Positions 1 to 8,026 of a stretch of 64,000 nt of DNA are shown one piece after another (the first letter of the stretch is position 1; every line of letters begins with the position of its first letter). The stretch is from JBJHAX01 sp050480705 (lineage in GTDB: Bacteria > Actinomycetota > Nitriliruptoria > Nitriliruptorales > Nitriliruptoraceae). The stretch spans positions 261,259 through 325,258 of the forward strand of contig JBJHAX010000001.1 in the NCBI GenBank assembly GCA_050480705.1, given 5' to 3'. The translations under genes were made by a program, and so were the position numbers. A model generated the notes under the pieces. It was given only the letters and a program-made list of their open reading frames with translations. It did no database searches and was not told the origin of the DNA.

Positions 1-829
1 GAAGGCGTCGGGTCACGCTTTCGGTGACCGCATCGACGACCAGCCGCACGGCTGGGACCACGTCGAGGTACGTGTCGACGAGCGCGTCGCGTCGGCCGAG
101 GACCTGGCAGCACTCGGAATCCAGGTCGGCGACTTCGTCGCCCAGACCGCGTTTCCGGTCATCACCCGCTCGGGGTACGTGACGTCGCGTCACCTCGACG
201 ACAAAGCGGGTGTGGCGGCGGCGTTGGCGGCGTTCCGCTGGGTGCTGCAGACCGGCTGCGAACTTCCCGTCGGCGCGCATCTTCTCATCACGATCGCCGA
301 GGAGGTCGGCCACGGGGCGTCGAGCGGGATCTACCCCGACGTCGCCGAAATGGTGTCGTTGGACTCGGCGGTCGTCGCACCCGGCCAGTACTCGACGGAG
401 ACCGGATTGACCGTCGCCATGCAGGATCTGCACGGCCCGTTCGACTATCACCTGTCACGGCGGTTGTTCGATCTCGCCCGCGACCACGGCATCGAGGTCC
501 ATCGCGACGTCTTCCGCTACTACCGCTCCGATGTCGCTGCCGCACTCGAGGCCGGCGCCGAGACCCGCGCTGCGCTGGTCGGCTTCGGTGTCGATGCCAC
601 ACACGGCCACGAGCGCACCCACATCGACGGCATCGCCGCGGCGGCACGTTTCATCGCGCTGTATCTGCAGACGCAGTTGACCTTTGCGACCTGGGACGCT
701 GAACCGAGTGGCCCCCTCGAATCCTTCCCGTCGACCGCAGTGCAGCCAGTGCGTCGTGAACCGGAGTTCGACCCCGAGCAGGACGATCTGCTCGAAGCTG
801 ATCCGATGGACTCCGATCCGCGCGGTTGA
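1..829 (+). CDS. M42-type metallo-aminopeptidase, 5' end missing
   Basis: The reading frame is open from base 2, so the start lies upstream of the window; about 275 C-terminal residues are visible. Family features seen are SRHLDDKAG (a metal-ligand Asp and the usual Arg/Asp/Lys block), IAEEVGHG (the Glu-Glu pair with catalytic base and metal ligand), MVSLDSAV (a further metal-ligand Asp) and ATHGHERTH near the C-terminus, which supplies the final His ligand. These fit the M42/M20-like dinuclear cytosolic aminopeptidases that trim N-terminal residues from peptides. The roughly 45 residues after the last ligand are acidic and look unstructured. No partner gene is visible upstream, and the next gene starts about 150 bases downstream with its own probable promoter. 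Substrate preference cannot be read from the sequence. Confidence 0.85.
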   Translation, partial: KASGHAFGDRIDDQPHGWDHVEVRVDERVASAEDLAALGIQVGDFVAQTAFPVITRSGYVTSRHLDDKAGVAAALAAFRWVLQTGCELPVGAHLLITIAEEVGHGASSGIYPDVAEMVSLDSAVVAPGQYSTETGLTVAMQDLHGPFDYHLSRRLFDLARDHGIEVHRDVFRYYRSDVAAALEAGAETRAALVGFGVDATHGHERTHIDGIAAAARFIALYLQTQLTFATWDAEPSGPLESFPSTAVQPVRREPEFDPEQDDLLEADPMDSDPRG

Positions 830-908
830 CCGCAACGCTCGTTGACCGCAAGCACTCCAGATCTCTGGCTCTTGGTCCCGGGTGCGCACACACTCCGGAT
901 TGTGGTCG

Positions 909-914
909 TAGAAT
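909..914 (+). promoter_or_regulatory. Possible -10 element of the GAF-GGDEF gene
   Basis: TAGAAT fits the actinobacterial TAnnnT pattern and lies 69 bases before the chosen start of the diguanylate cyclase gene. No convincing -35 (TTGnnn) is present at 16-19 bases upstream, so this is a weak call. Confidence 0.3.
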
Positions 915-982
915 CACCCCAGGTAGTCAAGATGTCGCGGACGGCGTCCGATAGTCACTGCAAGACGCCAGGAGCACGCGCG

Positions 983-2299
983 ATGCCCGACGACAGGACG
1001 CACCCGCAGATCCGCGTGCGGGTCGCACAATCGATCGTGCTCGTCGTCCTGGCGACATTCGTGTTGTCGCTCGCAGCCCGCCCCGTCGCCGACATCGCCG
1101 TGGGTACCGGTCCGGGCCGGGCGTTGTTCGAAGCGGCCCTCGTCGCCGCACCGGTCGCGCTCCTGCTCGCGCTGTGGGTCGCAGGCCCGATCCGTCGCCA
1201 GATCGCCGACCAGCAACGCCGCCTGGTGACCCAGCACGACGAACTCGTCGAAGCGCTCGAACGCCAGGAGTTCGTTGCGCGTGTCAGCCGCGGCCTCGAA
1301 CTCGCTGACAACGAAGATGCGACCATCGAGGTGCTGCGTCGGTCCCTGCCGTCCGCAGCGAGCAGCCACCCAGCGGAGATCCTGCTCGCCGACCACAGCC
1401 AGGCCCACATCGAGCGTGTCGCCGCGGTGGGCGGGCCCGACGACCAGGGCCCTGGCTGCCGGGTCGCCTCACCTGCGGGATGCCCCGCCGTGCGCTACGG
1501 GCGCGCGCTGACGTTCGCCTCCGGTGCGGAGATCGATGCGTGCCCGCACCTGCAGGCGCGCGGCGACGACGCCGCGGTCTGCGCCCCCATCGCGGTGATG
1601 GGTCGCCCCATCGGCGTCGTGCACACGACCGGCCCGGTCGACGACCCGCCCGGTGCGCGGGTCAGCGCGAACGTGCAGGCGATGGCGTCGGCCGCCGGAA
1701 CCCGGCTCGGCATGCTGCGCGCGCTCGAGCGCCGTGAACGGCAAGCGTCGACCGACCCGCTTACCGGGCTGCTCAACCGCCGCGAGCTCGAGGACCGTGC
1801 CCGCGACCTCGCTGTCGCCGTCGACTTCCTCGCGATTGCGATCATCGACCTCGACAACTTCAAGCAGCTCAACGACACGCACGGTCATGACGCTGGCGAC
1901 CGTGCGCTGCGCAGCTTCGCGCGTGTCGCCGTCGAGGGGCTGCGTCCTGACGACGTCGCGGCGCGCTACGGCGGCGAGGAGTTCGTGCTCCTGCTCCCCA
2001 ACGTCACCGCCAGCGCTGCAGTTCGTGTCCTGGACAGGCTGCGGGTCTCGCTGGCCGAATCGGTCGAGCGCAACGGGCTGCCGTCGTTCACCTTCTCTGC
2101 AGGTGTCGTCGATGCCGAACCGCCCATCGATCTGACAGAACTGGTCAGCCGAGCGGACGAGGCGCTTCTGGAAGCCAAGGCAACGGGGCGCAACAGGACC
2201 GTGGCCCGCCAGGACTCGATCGAGGTCGACGAGCTGACCGGCGCACCCGTGTTCACCACCGGCACGCCGTTCGCGCGCGTCCCGGCCGCGAGCGACTGA
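983..2299 (+). CDS. Membrane diguanylate cyclase with GAF and GGDEF domains
   Basis: Predicted to make cyclic di-GMP from two GTP at the inner face of the membrane. The 438-residue protein has two hydrophobic segments (about 15-35 and 48-68), a helical linker (70-105), a GAF-like domain (105-245) and a GGDEF domain (255-415). The active-site motif is GGEEF at 330-334. RPDD at 321-324, five residues before it, is an intact RxxD inhibitory I-site, so product inhibition is expected. The GAF region holds four cysteines (C159, C167, C187, C200), which is unusual and could bind metal or sense redox state. The frame is open further upstream, but ATG 983 has a GGAG seven bases before it and begins just ahead of the first membrane segment. 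The signal sensed is unknown. Confidence 0.9.
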   Translation: MPDDRTHPQIRVRVAQSIVLVVLATFVLSLAARPVADIAVGTGPGRALFEAALVAAPVALLLALWVAGPIRRQIADQQRRLVTQHDELVEALERQEFVARVSRGLELADNEDATIEVLRRSLPSAASSHPAEILLADHSQAHIERVAAVGGPDDQGPGCRVASPAGCPAVRYGRALTFASGAEIDACPHLQARGDDAAVCAPIAVMGRPIGVVHTTGPVDDPPGARVSANVQAMASAAGTRLGMLRALERRERQASTDPLTGLLNRRELEDRARDLAVAVDFLAIAIIDLDNFKQLNDTHGHDAGDRALRSFARVAVEGLRPDDVAARYGGEEFVLLLPNVTASAAVRVLDRLRVSLAESVERNGLPSFTFSAGVVDAEPPIDLTELVSRADEALLEAKATGRNRTVARQDSIEVDELTGAPVFTTGTPFARVPAASD

Positions 2300-2308
2300 C
2301 GACTCGCG

Positions 2309-3415
2309 TTGGCGACGTTGTCTCTGCTCGCCGGCGATCGTTCCTTGTGGATCATCAGTTTCGGGGCGCTCGCGCTCGGTGTGGCCCTGGGCGTCGTCGC
2401 CCGACGAGCCGCCACGCGCCGCCAGGCTCCCGACGTCGCCAAACTCGAAGCGCGTCTCGACGACGTCCTCGAGACATTGCGCCGTCTCGACACGACGAGC
2501 GCGGGTCGACTGGGTGAGCTCGGCGAGCAGCTCAGGGAACTCGGACGCGTGCACGGCGAACTCGGCCGCACGACCGCCGAGCTGCGCGAGGCGTTCGCCA
2601 GCCCCCACACACGCGGCCAGTGGGGTGAGCGAATGGCCGAGGACGTCCTGCGTGCCGCAGGCTTCGTCGAGGGCATCAACTACCGCACCCAGGTGACCAC
2701 GGCCTCGGGGAGCAGACCCGACGTCACCATCCTGCTGCCGCAGGAGCGGGTCGTGCACATGGACGTGAAGTTCCCCATCGCCGGCTACCTCGAGATCGCG
2801 CGCACCGACAACGAGCACGAGCGCCGGCGCCTGCTCGAAGTGTTCCTGCGGGCCGTGCGCGCGCGTGTCGGCGAACTCGACGGACGCGGCTACATCGACC
2901 CCGCCGACGGGACGCTCGACTGTGTGCTGCTCTTCGTTCCCAACGATCAGATCCACGCGTTCGTCATGGAGCACGACCCTCAACTGCTCGACGACGCGTT
3001 GGCGCGTGGGGTGGTGCTGTGCTCGCCCACCACGCTGTTCGCGGTACTCGCGGTGATACGCCAGGCGACCGAGCAGTTTGCGCTCGAGCGAACGGGCGAC
3101 GAGATTCTCGAGCTGCTGGCCGCGTTCGCCGCTCAGTGGGACAGGTTCACCGATGTCATGGAACGGGTGGGTCGTGGGCTCGAGACGACCCAGCGCGCCT
3201 ACGACGCGCTCAGCACTACGCGCCGCACGCAGCTCGAGCGCCAGCTCGGGCGCATCGACGAGTTACGTCGGCAGCGCGGCGACGACACGGCGGCCCATCG
3301 CGGCGCGCCCGGTCATTCGGGAACCGACGAGTCGACACGCAACCACGATGGGGACAGCGAGTACGATCATGGGGACTTCGGCGGCAGTCAGGCGCGTGTT
3401 GACCCAGATTCCTGA
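2309..3415 (+). CDS. rmuC: RmuC family DNA recombination protein
   Basis: RmuC proteins limit DNA inversions and rearrangements and contain a PD-(D/E)XK-like nuclease fold; the exact reaction is not established. The 368-residue product begins with a membrane anchor (about residues 10-33), followed by a coiled coil (40-95) and the RmuC core. The core starts at TRGQWGERMAEDVL and contains PDVTILLPQ and VHMDVKFPI, where the Asp and Lys of the nuclease-like motif lie. The tail from about 325 is charged and poor in structure. The start is TTG at 2309, nine bases after the previous stop; no better in-frame start precedes the membrane segment. The 3' end overlaps the start of guaB. Confidence 0.85.
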   Translation: MATLSLLAGDRSLWIISFGALALGVALGVVARRAATRRQAPDVAKLEARLDDVLETLRRLDTTSAGRLGELGEQLRELGRVHGELGRTTAELREAFASPHTRGQWGERMAEDVLRAAGFVEGINYRTQVTTASGSRPDVTILLPQERVVHMDVKFPIAGYLEIARTDNEHERRRLLEVFLRAVRARVGELDGRGYIDPADGTLDCVLLFVPNDQIHAFVMEHDPQLLDDALARGVVLCSPTTLFAVLAVIRQATEQFALERTGDEILELLAAFAAQWDRFTDVMERVGRGLETTQRAYDALSTTRRTQLERQLGRIDELRRQRGDDTAAHRGAPGHSGTDESTRNHDGDSEYDHGDFGGSQARVDPDS

Positions 3416-4895
3416 AGCGCTCAGCTACGACGACGTGCTGCTCGTGCCACAGGCATCCGCTGTACTGCCGCGCGACGTGGACGTCAGCACCACGCTGCAC
3501 ACCTCGCTGCGTCTGCGCATGCCCCTGCTGTCCGCAGCGATGGATCGCGTCACCGAAACGGACATGGCCGTTGCACTCGCCCGCCAGGGCGGGCTCGGCG
3601 TCATCCACAAGAACGCGCCGGTGGACGCGCAGGCCGCGATGGTCGAAGCCGTCAAACGTTCCGAATCCGGCTTCATCGTCGACCCCGTCACGCTCGCACC
3701 CGACGATCCCGTCGAGTCCGCGTTCGAACTCATGGCGCGCTACAAGGTGTCAGGCTTTCCTGTCGTCGACGCCGACGGGCGTCTGGCCGGCATCATCACC
3801 AACCGTGACCTGCGGATCGGCGTCGAGGCCGGCACACGGGTCGACGCGCACATGACCCGGGACGGTCTGGTGACCGCAGCCCCTGGCACGACCCTCGAGC
3901 AGGCCCGCGACCTGATGCAGCGCCACCGTGTGGAGAAGCTGCCGATCGTCGAACCTGACTCGGGTGTGCTCGAAGGCATGTTCACCTTCAAGGACATCGA
4001 GAAGGTGTGGCGTTACCCGAACGCAGCGAAAGATGACCGTGGCAGGCTGTTGTGCGCCGCTGCTGTGGGCATGGGTTCGTCTGGCGAGGAGCGTGCCGAA
4101 GCCCTCGTCGCAGCGGGTGCCGATCTCCTCGCGGTCGACTCGGCGCACGGACATGCCGCGGGCGTGCTGGAGTTCGCCGGCAAGCTCAAGGACCGCTTTC
4201 CCGACGTCGCGCTCATGGTCGGCAACGTTGCGACCGCCGACGGTGTTCGCGCCTGCGCCGATCACGGCGCCGACGTCGTCAAGGTCGGTGTCGGACCAGG
4301 ATCGATCTGCACGACGCGGGTCGTGACCGGTGTTGGCATGCCTCAGTTCTCCGCGGTGCTCGACTGCGCTCAAGCCGGCGCTGACATCGGCGTCGGGATC
4401 GTCGCTGACGGCGGTGTGCGGTTCTCCGGCGACGTCGTCAAGGCACTTGCGGCGGGTGCGAGTGCGGTCATGGTCGGCAACCTGCTCGCCGGCACCGACG
4501 AATCGCCCGGCGAACTCGTCCTCGTCGGTGGACGCAGGCACAAGGAATACCGGGGGATGGGCTCAATCGACGCGATGCGGGCTGGATCTGCGGACCGCTA
4601 CTTCCAGGCCGATCGCGTGGCCGGCAGCGCAGCTGAAGCGGCGTCCCCCGCGAAGCTCGTGCCCGAAGGCGTGTCTGGCCTGCTGCCGTACCGGGGTTCG
4701 GTCGCGGAGGTCACCGACCAGCTCATCGGAGGGCTTCGATCAGGGATGGGCTACCTCGGCGCGCGTGATCTGCCCAGCCTGTCCGAACGGGCCGTGTTCG
4801 TCCGGCAGTCCGCTGCTGGAGCACGCGAATCGCACGTGCACGATCTCGACGTCGTGCACGAAGCTCCGAACTACCTCGCTCCCGGCAGTCCCTGA
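3396..4895 (+). CDS. guaB: IMP dehydrogenase
   Basis: Oxidises IMP to XMP with NAD, the committed step of guanine nucleotide synthesis. The 499-residue protein has the family layout: an N-terminal barrel part with SYDDVLLVP, two CBS domains (about 95-205), the catalytic loop GPGSICTTRVVTG with the active Cys, and the flap region KEYRGMGS. From GTG 3396 the protein reads MLTQIPEALSYDD, which places the conserved EAL block exactly as in E. coli GuaB. An ATG at 3369 would add nine residues, but it sits one base after a TACGAT box that could be an internal -10 element. The gene overlaps the end of rmuC by 20 bases, and its last 25 bases overlap the converging HAD gene. Confidence 0.95.
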   Translation: MLTQIPEALSYDDVLLVPQASAVLPRDVDVSTTLHTSLRLRMPLLSAAMDRVTETDMAVALARQGGLGVIHKNAPVDAQAAMVEAVKRSESGFIVDPVTLAPDDPVESAFELMARYKVSGFPVVDADGRLAGIITNRDLRIGVEAGTRVDAHMTRDGLVTAAPGTTLEQARDLMQRHRVEKLPIVEPDSGVLEGMFTFKDIEKVWRYPNAAKDDRGRLLCAAAVGMGSSGEERAEALVAAGADLLAVDSAHGHAAGVLEFAGKLKDRFPDVALMVGNVATADGVRACADHGADVVKVGVGPGSICTTRVVTGVGMPQFSAVLDCAQAGADIGVGIVADGGVRFSGDVVKALAAGASAVMVGNLLAGTDESPGELVLVGGRRHKEYRGMGSIDAMRAGSADRYFQADRVAGSAAEAASPAKLVPEGVSGLLPYRGSVAEVTDQLIGGLRSGMGYLGARDLPSLSERAVFVRQSAAGARESHVHDLDVVHEAPNYLAPGSP

Positions 4896-5791
4896 CGCGC
4901 GACCCAGTCGCGAACGGCGTTGAGCGCGATCGCGGCGCCGTCGTCGTCAACACCGGGTGCAACGAGGTGGGCGGCCTCATGCACGGCCCTCGCTGCCTGT
5001 CCCATTGCGATCGCGGTGCCTGCATTGGCGAACATCGGCAGGTCGTTCGCAGCATCGCCGAGGGCGAGCGTGTCCTGTGTCGCGATGCCAAGGTGTGCGG
5101 CCGCTCGTTCGAGCGCTCGCCCCTTGTCGGCTGCGGGGTCGGTCACGTTGATGTAGGCCAGCTCGGGCGTGCGTGGCGACGTCGACGGTCCGGCGCGCAT
5201 ACCTGCTCGCTGCACGTCCTCGGTGAGCGCATCCACGACGGTGGCCCGTGTCTCGAAGACGACGACCGTCGCTTTGATCGCTTCGGCGTCGCCGAGGTGC
5301 CGGGCAGTATCGAGCACACCGTCAGGGGTCAGCTGCAGCATGTCCCAGTGGGTGCGTGCCCGTTCGTCCCATGACGACACGAACATGTGGTCGGACGTGT
5401 AGATCTCGACGTAGGCGTCGGCGTGGCGCCGGGCGATGTCGAGCAGTGCGTCGACCGAAGAGTGCGCGAGATGCCACGTCGCCACGATGTCGTTTCCGTC
5501 GGCGACCTCGGCGCCGTCGTGGAAGATGTGCGGACCGTCGCTGCCGAGCTGGGCGACGAGGTCACGTGCCCCATGGCGGGCGCGGCCGGTCGCGAGACCG
5601 ACGCGCACGCCGGCCCCGCGCAGGTCGCGCACGGCCGTCGCTACGGCGTTGCTCGCTGTCAGTTCCCCCGCAAGCAGCGTGCCGTCGATGTCGCAGACCA
5701 CGTAGCTGGGTGCTCGCGGCTCCCATGAGGCGAATCGGCCCCCGGGGGCGAGCAGGCCGGACAGTTCGGCCGGAACGACCCCGAGGCTCAC
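4871..5791 (-). CDS. HAD superfamily hydrolase (Cof-like)
   Basis: A probable phosphatase of the HAD superfamily, Cof/type IIB branch, cytosolic, about 306 residues. Motif I is CDIDGTLL, with the nucleophile Asp and acid/base Asp. Motif II lies in LATGRA, a Lys is expected in the segment after DPAADKGRAL, and motif IV is LALGDAANDLPMF, typical of sugar-phosphate or cofactor phosphatases. The GTG start overlaps the stop of the upstream DUF3467 gene in a GTGA junction, so the two are probably translationally coupled. The 3' end converges with and overlaps guaB by 25 bases. The substrate cannot be inferred. Confidence 0.85.
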   Translation of the reverse strand: MSLGVVPAELSGLLAPGGRFASWEPRAPSYVVCDIDGTLLAGELTASNAVATAVRDLRGAGVRVGLATGRARHGARDLVAQLGSDGPHIFHDGAEVADGNDIVATWHLAHSSVDALLDIARRHADAYVEIYTSDHMFVSSWDERARTHWDMLQLTPDGVLDTARHLGDAEAIKATVVVFETRATVVDALTEDVQRAGMRAGPSTSPRTPELAYINVTDPAADKGRALERAAAHLGIATQDTLALGDAANDLPMFANAGTAIAMGQAARAVHEAAHLVAPGVDDDGAAIALNAVRDWVARQGLPGAR

Positions 5792-6075
5792 CCGAGCGCC
5801 TTGACCTGGCCGAAGCGGTCTTCGTAGTTCGACAGGTTGGTGTTGAGTGCGTTGAGGACACGGCCGACCATCGTCGGCGGGATCCTCACACGCGAGACCA
5901 CCTCGGCATTGACCTTGCCGGCTTCGCCACTCGGCTGGAGTTGGCAGAAGTCCAGGGTGAACTCGTGCGGCGAGTGGGACACCAGGAGGAAGTTGCTGTA
6001 GGTGCCGTAGCGCTCGTCGTCTGGCACGACGACGTTGACTTTGGCTTGTTGACGCTCCGGTTCGCTGTCGCTCAC
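5788..6075 (-). CDS. DUF3467 family small protein
   Basis: A 95-residue protein matching the DUF3467 pattern: YSNFLLVSHSPHEFTLDF, then a short variable stretch, a conserved VVSRVRIPPTM region, and a C-terminal helix ending NYEDRFGQV. The family is widespread, small and uncharacterised. A GTG start at 6075 has GAGG about six bases before it. Its stop overlaps the start of the HAD hydrolase gene, so the pair forms an operon that converges on guaB. No function can be stated. Confidence 0.85.
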   Translation of the reverse strand: MSDSEPERQQAKVNVVVPDDERYGTYSNFLLVSHSPHEFTLDFCQLQPSGEAGKVNAEVVSRVRIPPTMVGRVLNALNTNLSNYEDRFGQVKALG

Positions 6076-6223
6076 GTCGGCCTCGATCGCAGCTCGGGAC
6101 GCGCCGGTCGTCGACGGTGTGACGGTGCCGTCCTGCGACGGCGGGACCGGGCGGGTGCGGACGCAGTCAGGCTACCGGTGTGCTGTCTCGTGCCGACGCT
6201 GGAGAAGGGCGTCCGCGTCGTTC

Positions 6224-6229
6224 TAGGAT
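6224..6229 (+). promoter_or_regulatory. Possible -10 element of pgi
   Basis: TAGGAT fits TAnnnT. Transcription from it would begin near 6236 and give a leader of about 38 bases with a GGGAGGA ribosome site before ATG 6274. No clear -35 is seen. Confidence 0.35.
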
Positions 6230-6273
6230 CGGCTATGCGACCAACAAAGCGTTATGCAACCGCGGGAGGACGG

Positions 6274-7803
6274 ATGATCGAGCCGGGCGAACTCGCTGGA
6301 CGACTCGATGAGGCGACGGACGAGGCGCTCATGGCCTGTCAGCGCCTCTGGGATCGTGACCACACCCTGTGGGGCGACGACCCAACCGAGATCTCGGATC
6401 GCCTGGGCTGGCTCGACGTCCCCGAGCGCCTCGCTGAGGAAGCCGCCGTGATCGACGTCGTCGTCGGTCAGATGGATGCGGCCGGCGTGACCGACGTTCT
6501 GCTCGTCGGGATGGGTGGCTCGTCGCTGTACCCCGAGGTCGTCGCCAACACCGCCGACGTCGCGTCGTCGACGCGGGGCCGGCGCCTGCAGGTGCTCGAT
6601 TCGACGGATCCGGCGGCCGTGCTCGCTGCGGAGGCCGGAACAACGTGGGCGAACGGCGCGCTGATCGTCGCCTCCAAGTCCGGCTCCACCATCGAGACGA
6701 TCAGTCACCTCGACCGTTTCGCGTGGCGGCTCGGTGACGAGCACGGCGTCGACGGCAGTAGCCGTATCGTTGCGATCACCGACCCCGGCAGTCCGCTCGA
6801 GGGACGCGCACGCGCCGAGGGGTTCGGTGCGGTCGTTCACGGAAGGACCGATGTCGGGGGGCGCTTCTCGGCGCTGACCGCCTTCGGGCTGCTGCCCGCG
6901 CGCGTCGTTGGCGTCGACATCGCCGCGCACGTTGCGGTCGCCGAGGCCCAGCTGGCGACGTCACGGTCGCGTGACGCACGCGTCAACGTCCCAGCAGCCC
7001 TGGGGGCCGTGCTCGGCGCAGCTGTCCGTGCAGGCCGCGACAAGCTCGTCATCGTCCTACCCGAGCGCCTGCAGGTGTTCGGTTCCTGGATCGAGCAACT
7101 GGTCGCCGAGTCGACCGGCAAGCACGGCACAGGGGTGCTGCCGGTGCTCGACACCGATCCGCGCGAGCTGGCCCGCCTCGACGACCTCGTCGTCGTCGCG
7201 TACGGGCGTCACGACCTGGCAGATCTCGCGGTGGCTGGCGTCCCCATCGTCGAGATCGACGATCCCGGCTTCAGCGGGCTCGCGGGCGAGGTGGTGCGCT
7301 GGGAGATCGCGGTCGCAGTCGCCGGCGCGCTCATGGGTGTCAACCCGTTCGATCAGCCCGACGTGGCGCGCGCGAAGGACGCAACCAGGCGGGCCCTCGA
7401 GGCCGGCGGGCAGCTGCCCCCGTACGACGACGCCGACGCGGCACTGGCGACGATACGCCCGGGCGACTACATCGCGGTGCTGGGTTTCGTCACACCCGGC
7501 GGGCCCGACGACGAACTCCTGCGGGATGCGGCTCGGCGGTTGTCGGCCCGCCACGGGGTTCCGGCCACCGTCGGCATCGGGCCCCGTTACCTGCACTCGA
7601 CCGGCCAGCTCCACAAAGGCGGCAGCGACGGCGGCGTGTTCCTCGTGGCGGTCGGTGACGATCCCCACGATGCCGGCATCCCCGGCCGTGACCACGGCTT
7701 CGCGACCCTCAAGCGGGCCCAGGCAGCGGGCGACATCGCAGCCCTGCGCGATGTTGGCCGGCGCGTCGCGCACGTCACGATCGAAGATCTCGCTGGGCGC
7801 TGA
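6274..7803 (+). CDS. pgi: Glucose-6-phosphate isomerase, stand-alone form
   Basis: Interconverts glucose-6-phosphate and fructose-6-phosphate in glycolysis and gluconeogenesis. The 509-residue product has the two SIS-type sugar-isomerase domains: VLLVGMGGSSLYPE and VASKSGSTIET in the first, and NPFDQPDV, then YLHSTGQLHKGGSDGGV, in the second. To my recollection these motifs look most like the isomerase half of the fused transaldolase/Pgi proteins of some actinobacteria, yet no transaldolase part is present here. The frame is open far upstream, but GGGAGGA four bases before ATG 6274 decides the start; an ATG at 6235 is the alternative. A tRNA gene follows on the other strand. Confidence 0.85.
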   Translation: MIEPGELAGRLDEATDEALMACQRLWDRDHTLWGDDPTEISDRLGWLDVPERLAEEAAVIDVVVGQMDAAGVTDVLLVGMGGSSLYPEVVANTADVASSTRGRRLQVLDSTDPAAVLAAEAGTTWANGALIVASKSGSTIETISHLDRFAWRLGDEHGVDGSSRIVAITDPGSPLEGRARAEGFGAVVHGRTDVGGRFSALTAFGLLPARVVGVDIAAHVAVAEAQLATSRSRDARVNVPAALGAVLGAAVRAGRDKLVIVLPERLQVFGSWIEQLVAESTGKHGTGVLPVLDTDPRELARLDDLVVVAYGRHDLADLAVAGVPIVEIDDPGFSGLAGEVVRWEIAVAVAGALMGVNPFDQPDVARAKDATRRALEAGGQLPPYDDADAALATIRPGDYIAVLGFVTPGGPDDELLRDAARRLSARHGVPATVGIGPRYLHSTGQLHKGGSDGGVFLVAVGDDPHDAGIPGRDHGFATLKRAQAAGDIAALRDVGRRVAHVTIEDLAGR

Positions 7804-7843
7804 CTCGTTCCGGCCACGGCTGCTGGTGCCTCCAGGCACAGTG

Positions 7844-7917
7844 TGGGCGGGGAGGGTCTCGAACCCCCGGCCTCCTCGGTGTAAACGAGGCGCTCTCGCC
7901 ATCTGAGCTACCCGCCC
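7844..7917 (-). tRNA. tRNA-Val, anticodon UAC
   Basis: The minus strand folds as a complete cloverleaf of 74 bases. The seven-pair acceptor stem is GGGCGGG with CCCGCCC, the anticodon stem CCTCG/CGAGG holds the loop TTTACAC (anticodon TAC), and the T arm contains GGTTCGAGA. The discriminator is A and no CCA is encoded. It reads GUA and probably other valine codons. Confidence 0.96.
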
Positions 7918-8026
7918 GAAAACGCCCGCGAAGAGCGCACCCTGCGAGCCTAGCGACGCGCCTGACGCCTTCTCGTACGCTGGGCGATGGCGACCGCAGC
8001 TTCCGCGACGTGACTCGGACACCACC

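Noticed and set aside
1469..2983. Minus-strand open frame of 504 codons across the GGDEF and rmuC genes
   Set aside because: It is antisense to two genes with full domain motifs and has no domain features of its own.
5356..6273. Long N-terminal extension of the pgi frame upstream of ATG 6274
   Set aside because: This stretch crosses the HAD and DUF3467 genes on the other strand, gives Arg-rich sequence, and the ribosome site sits at 6264-6270.
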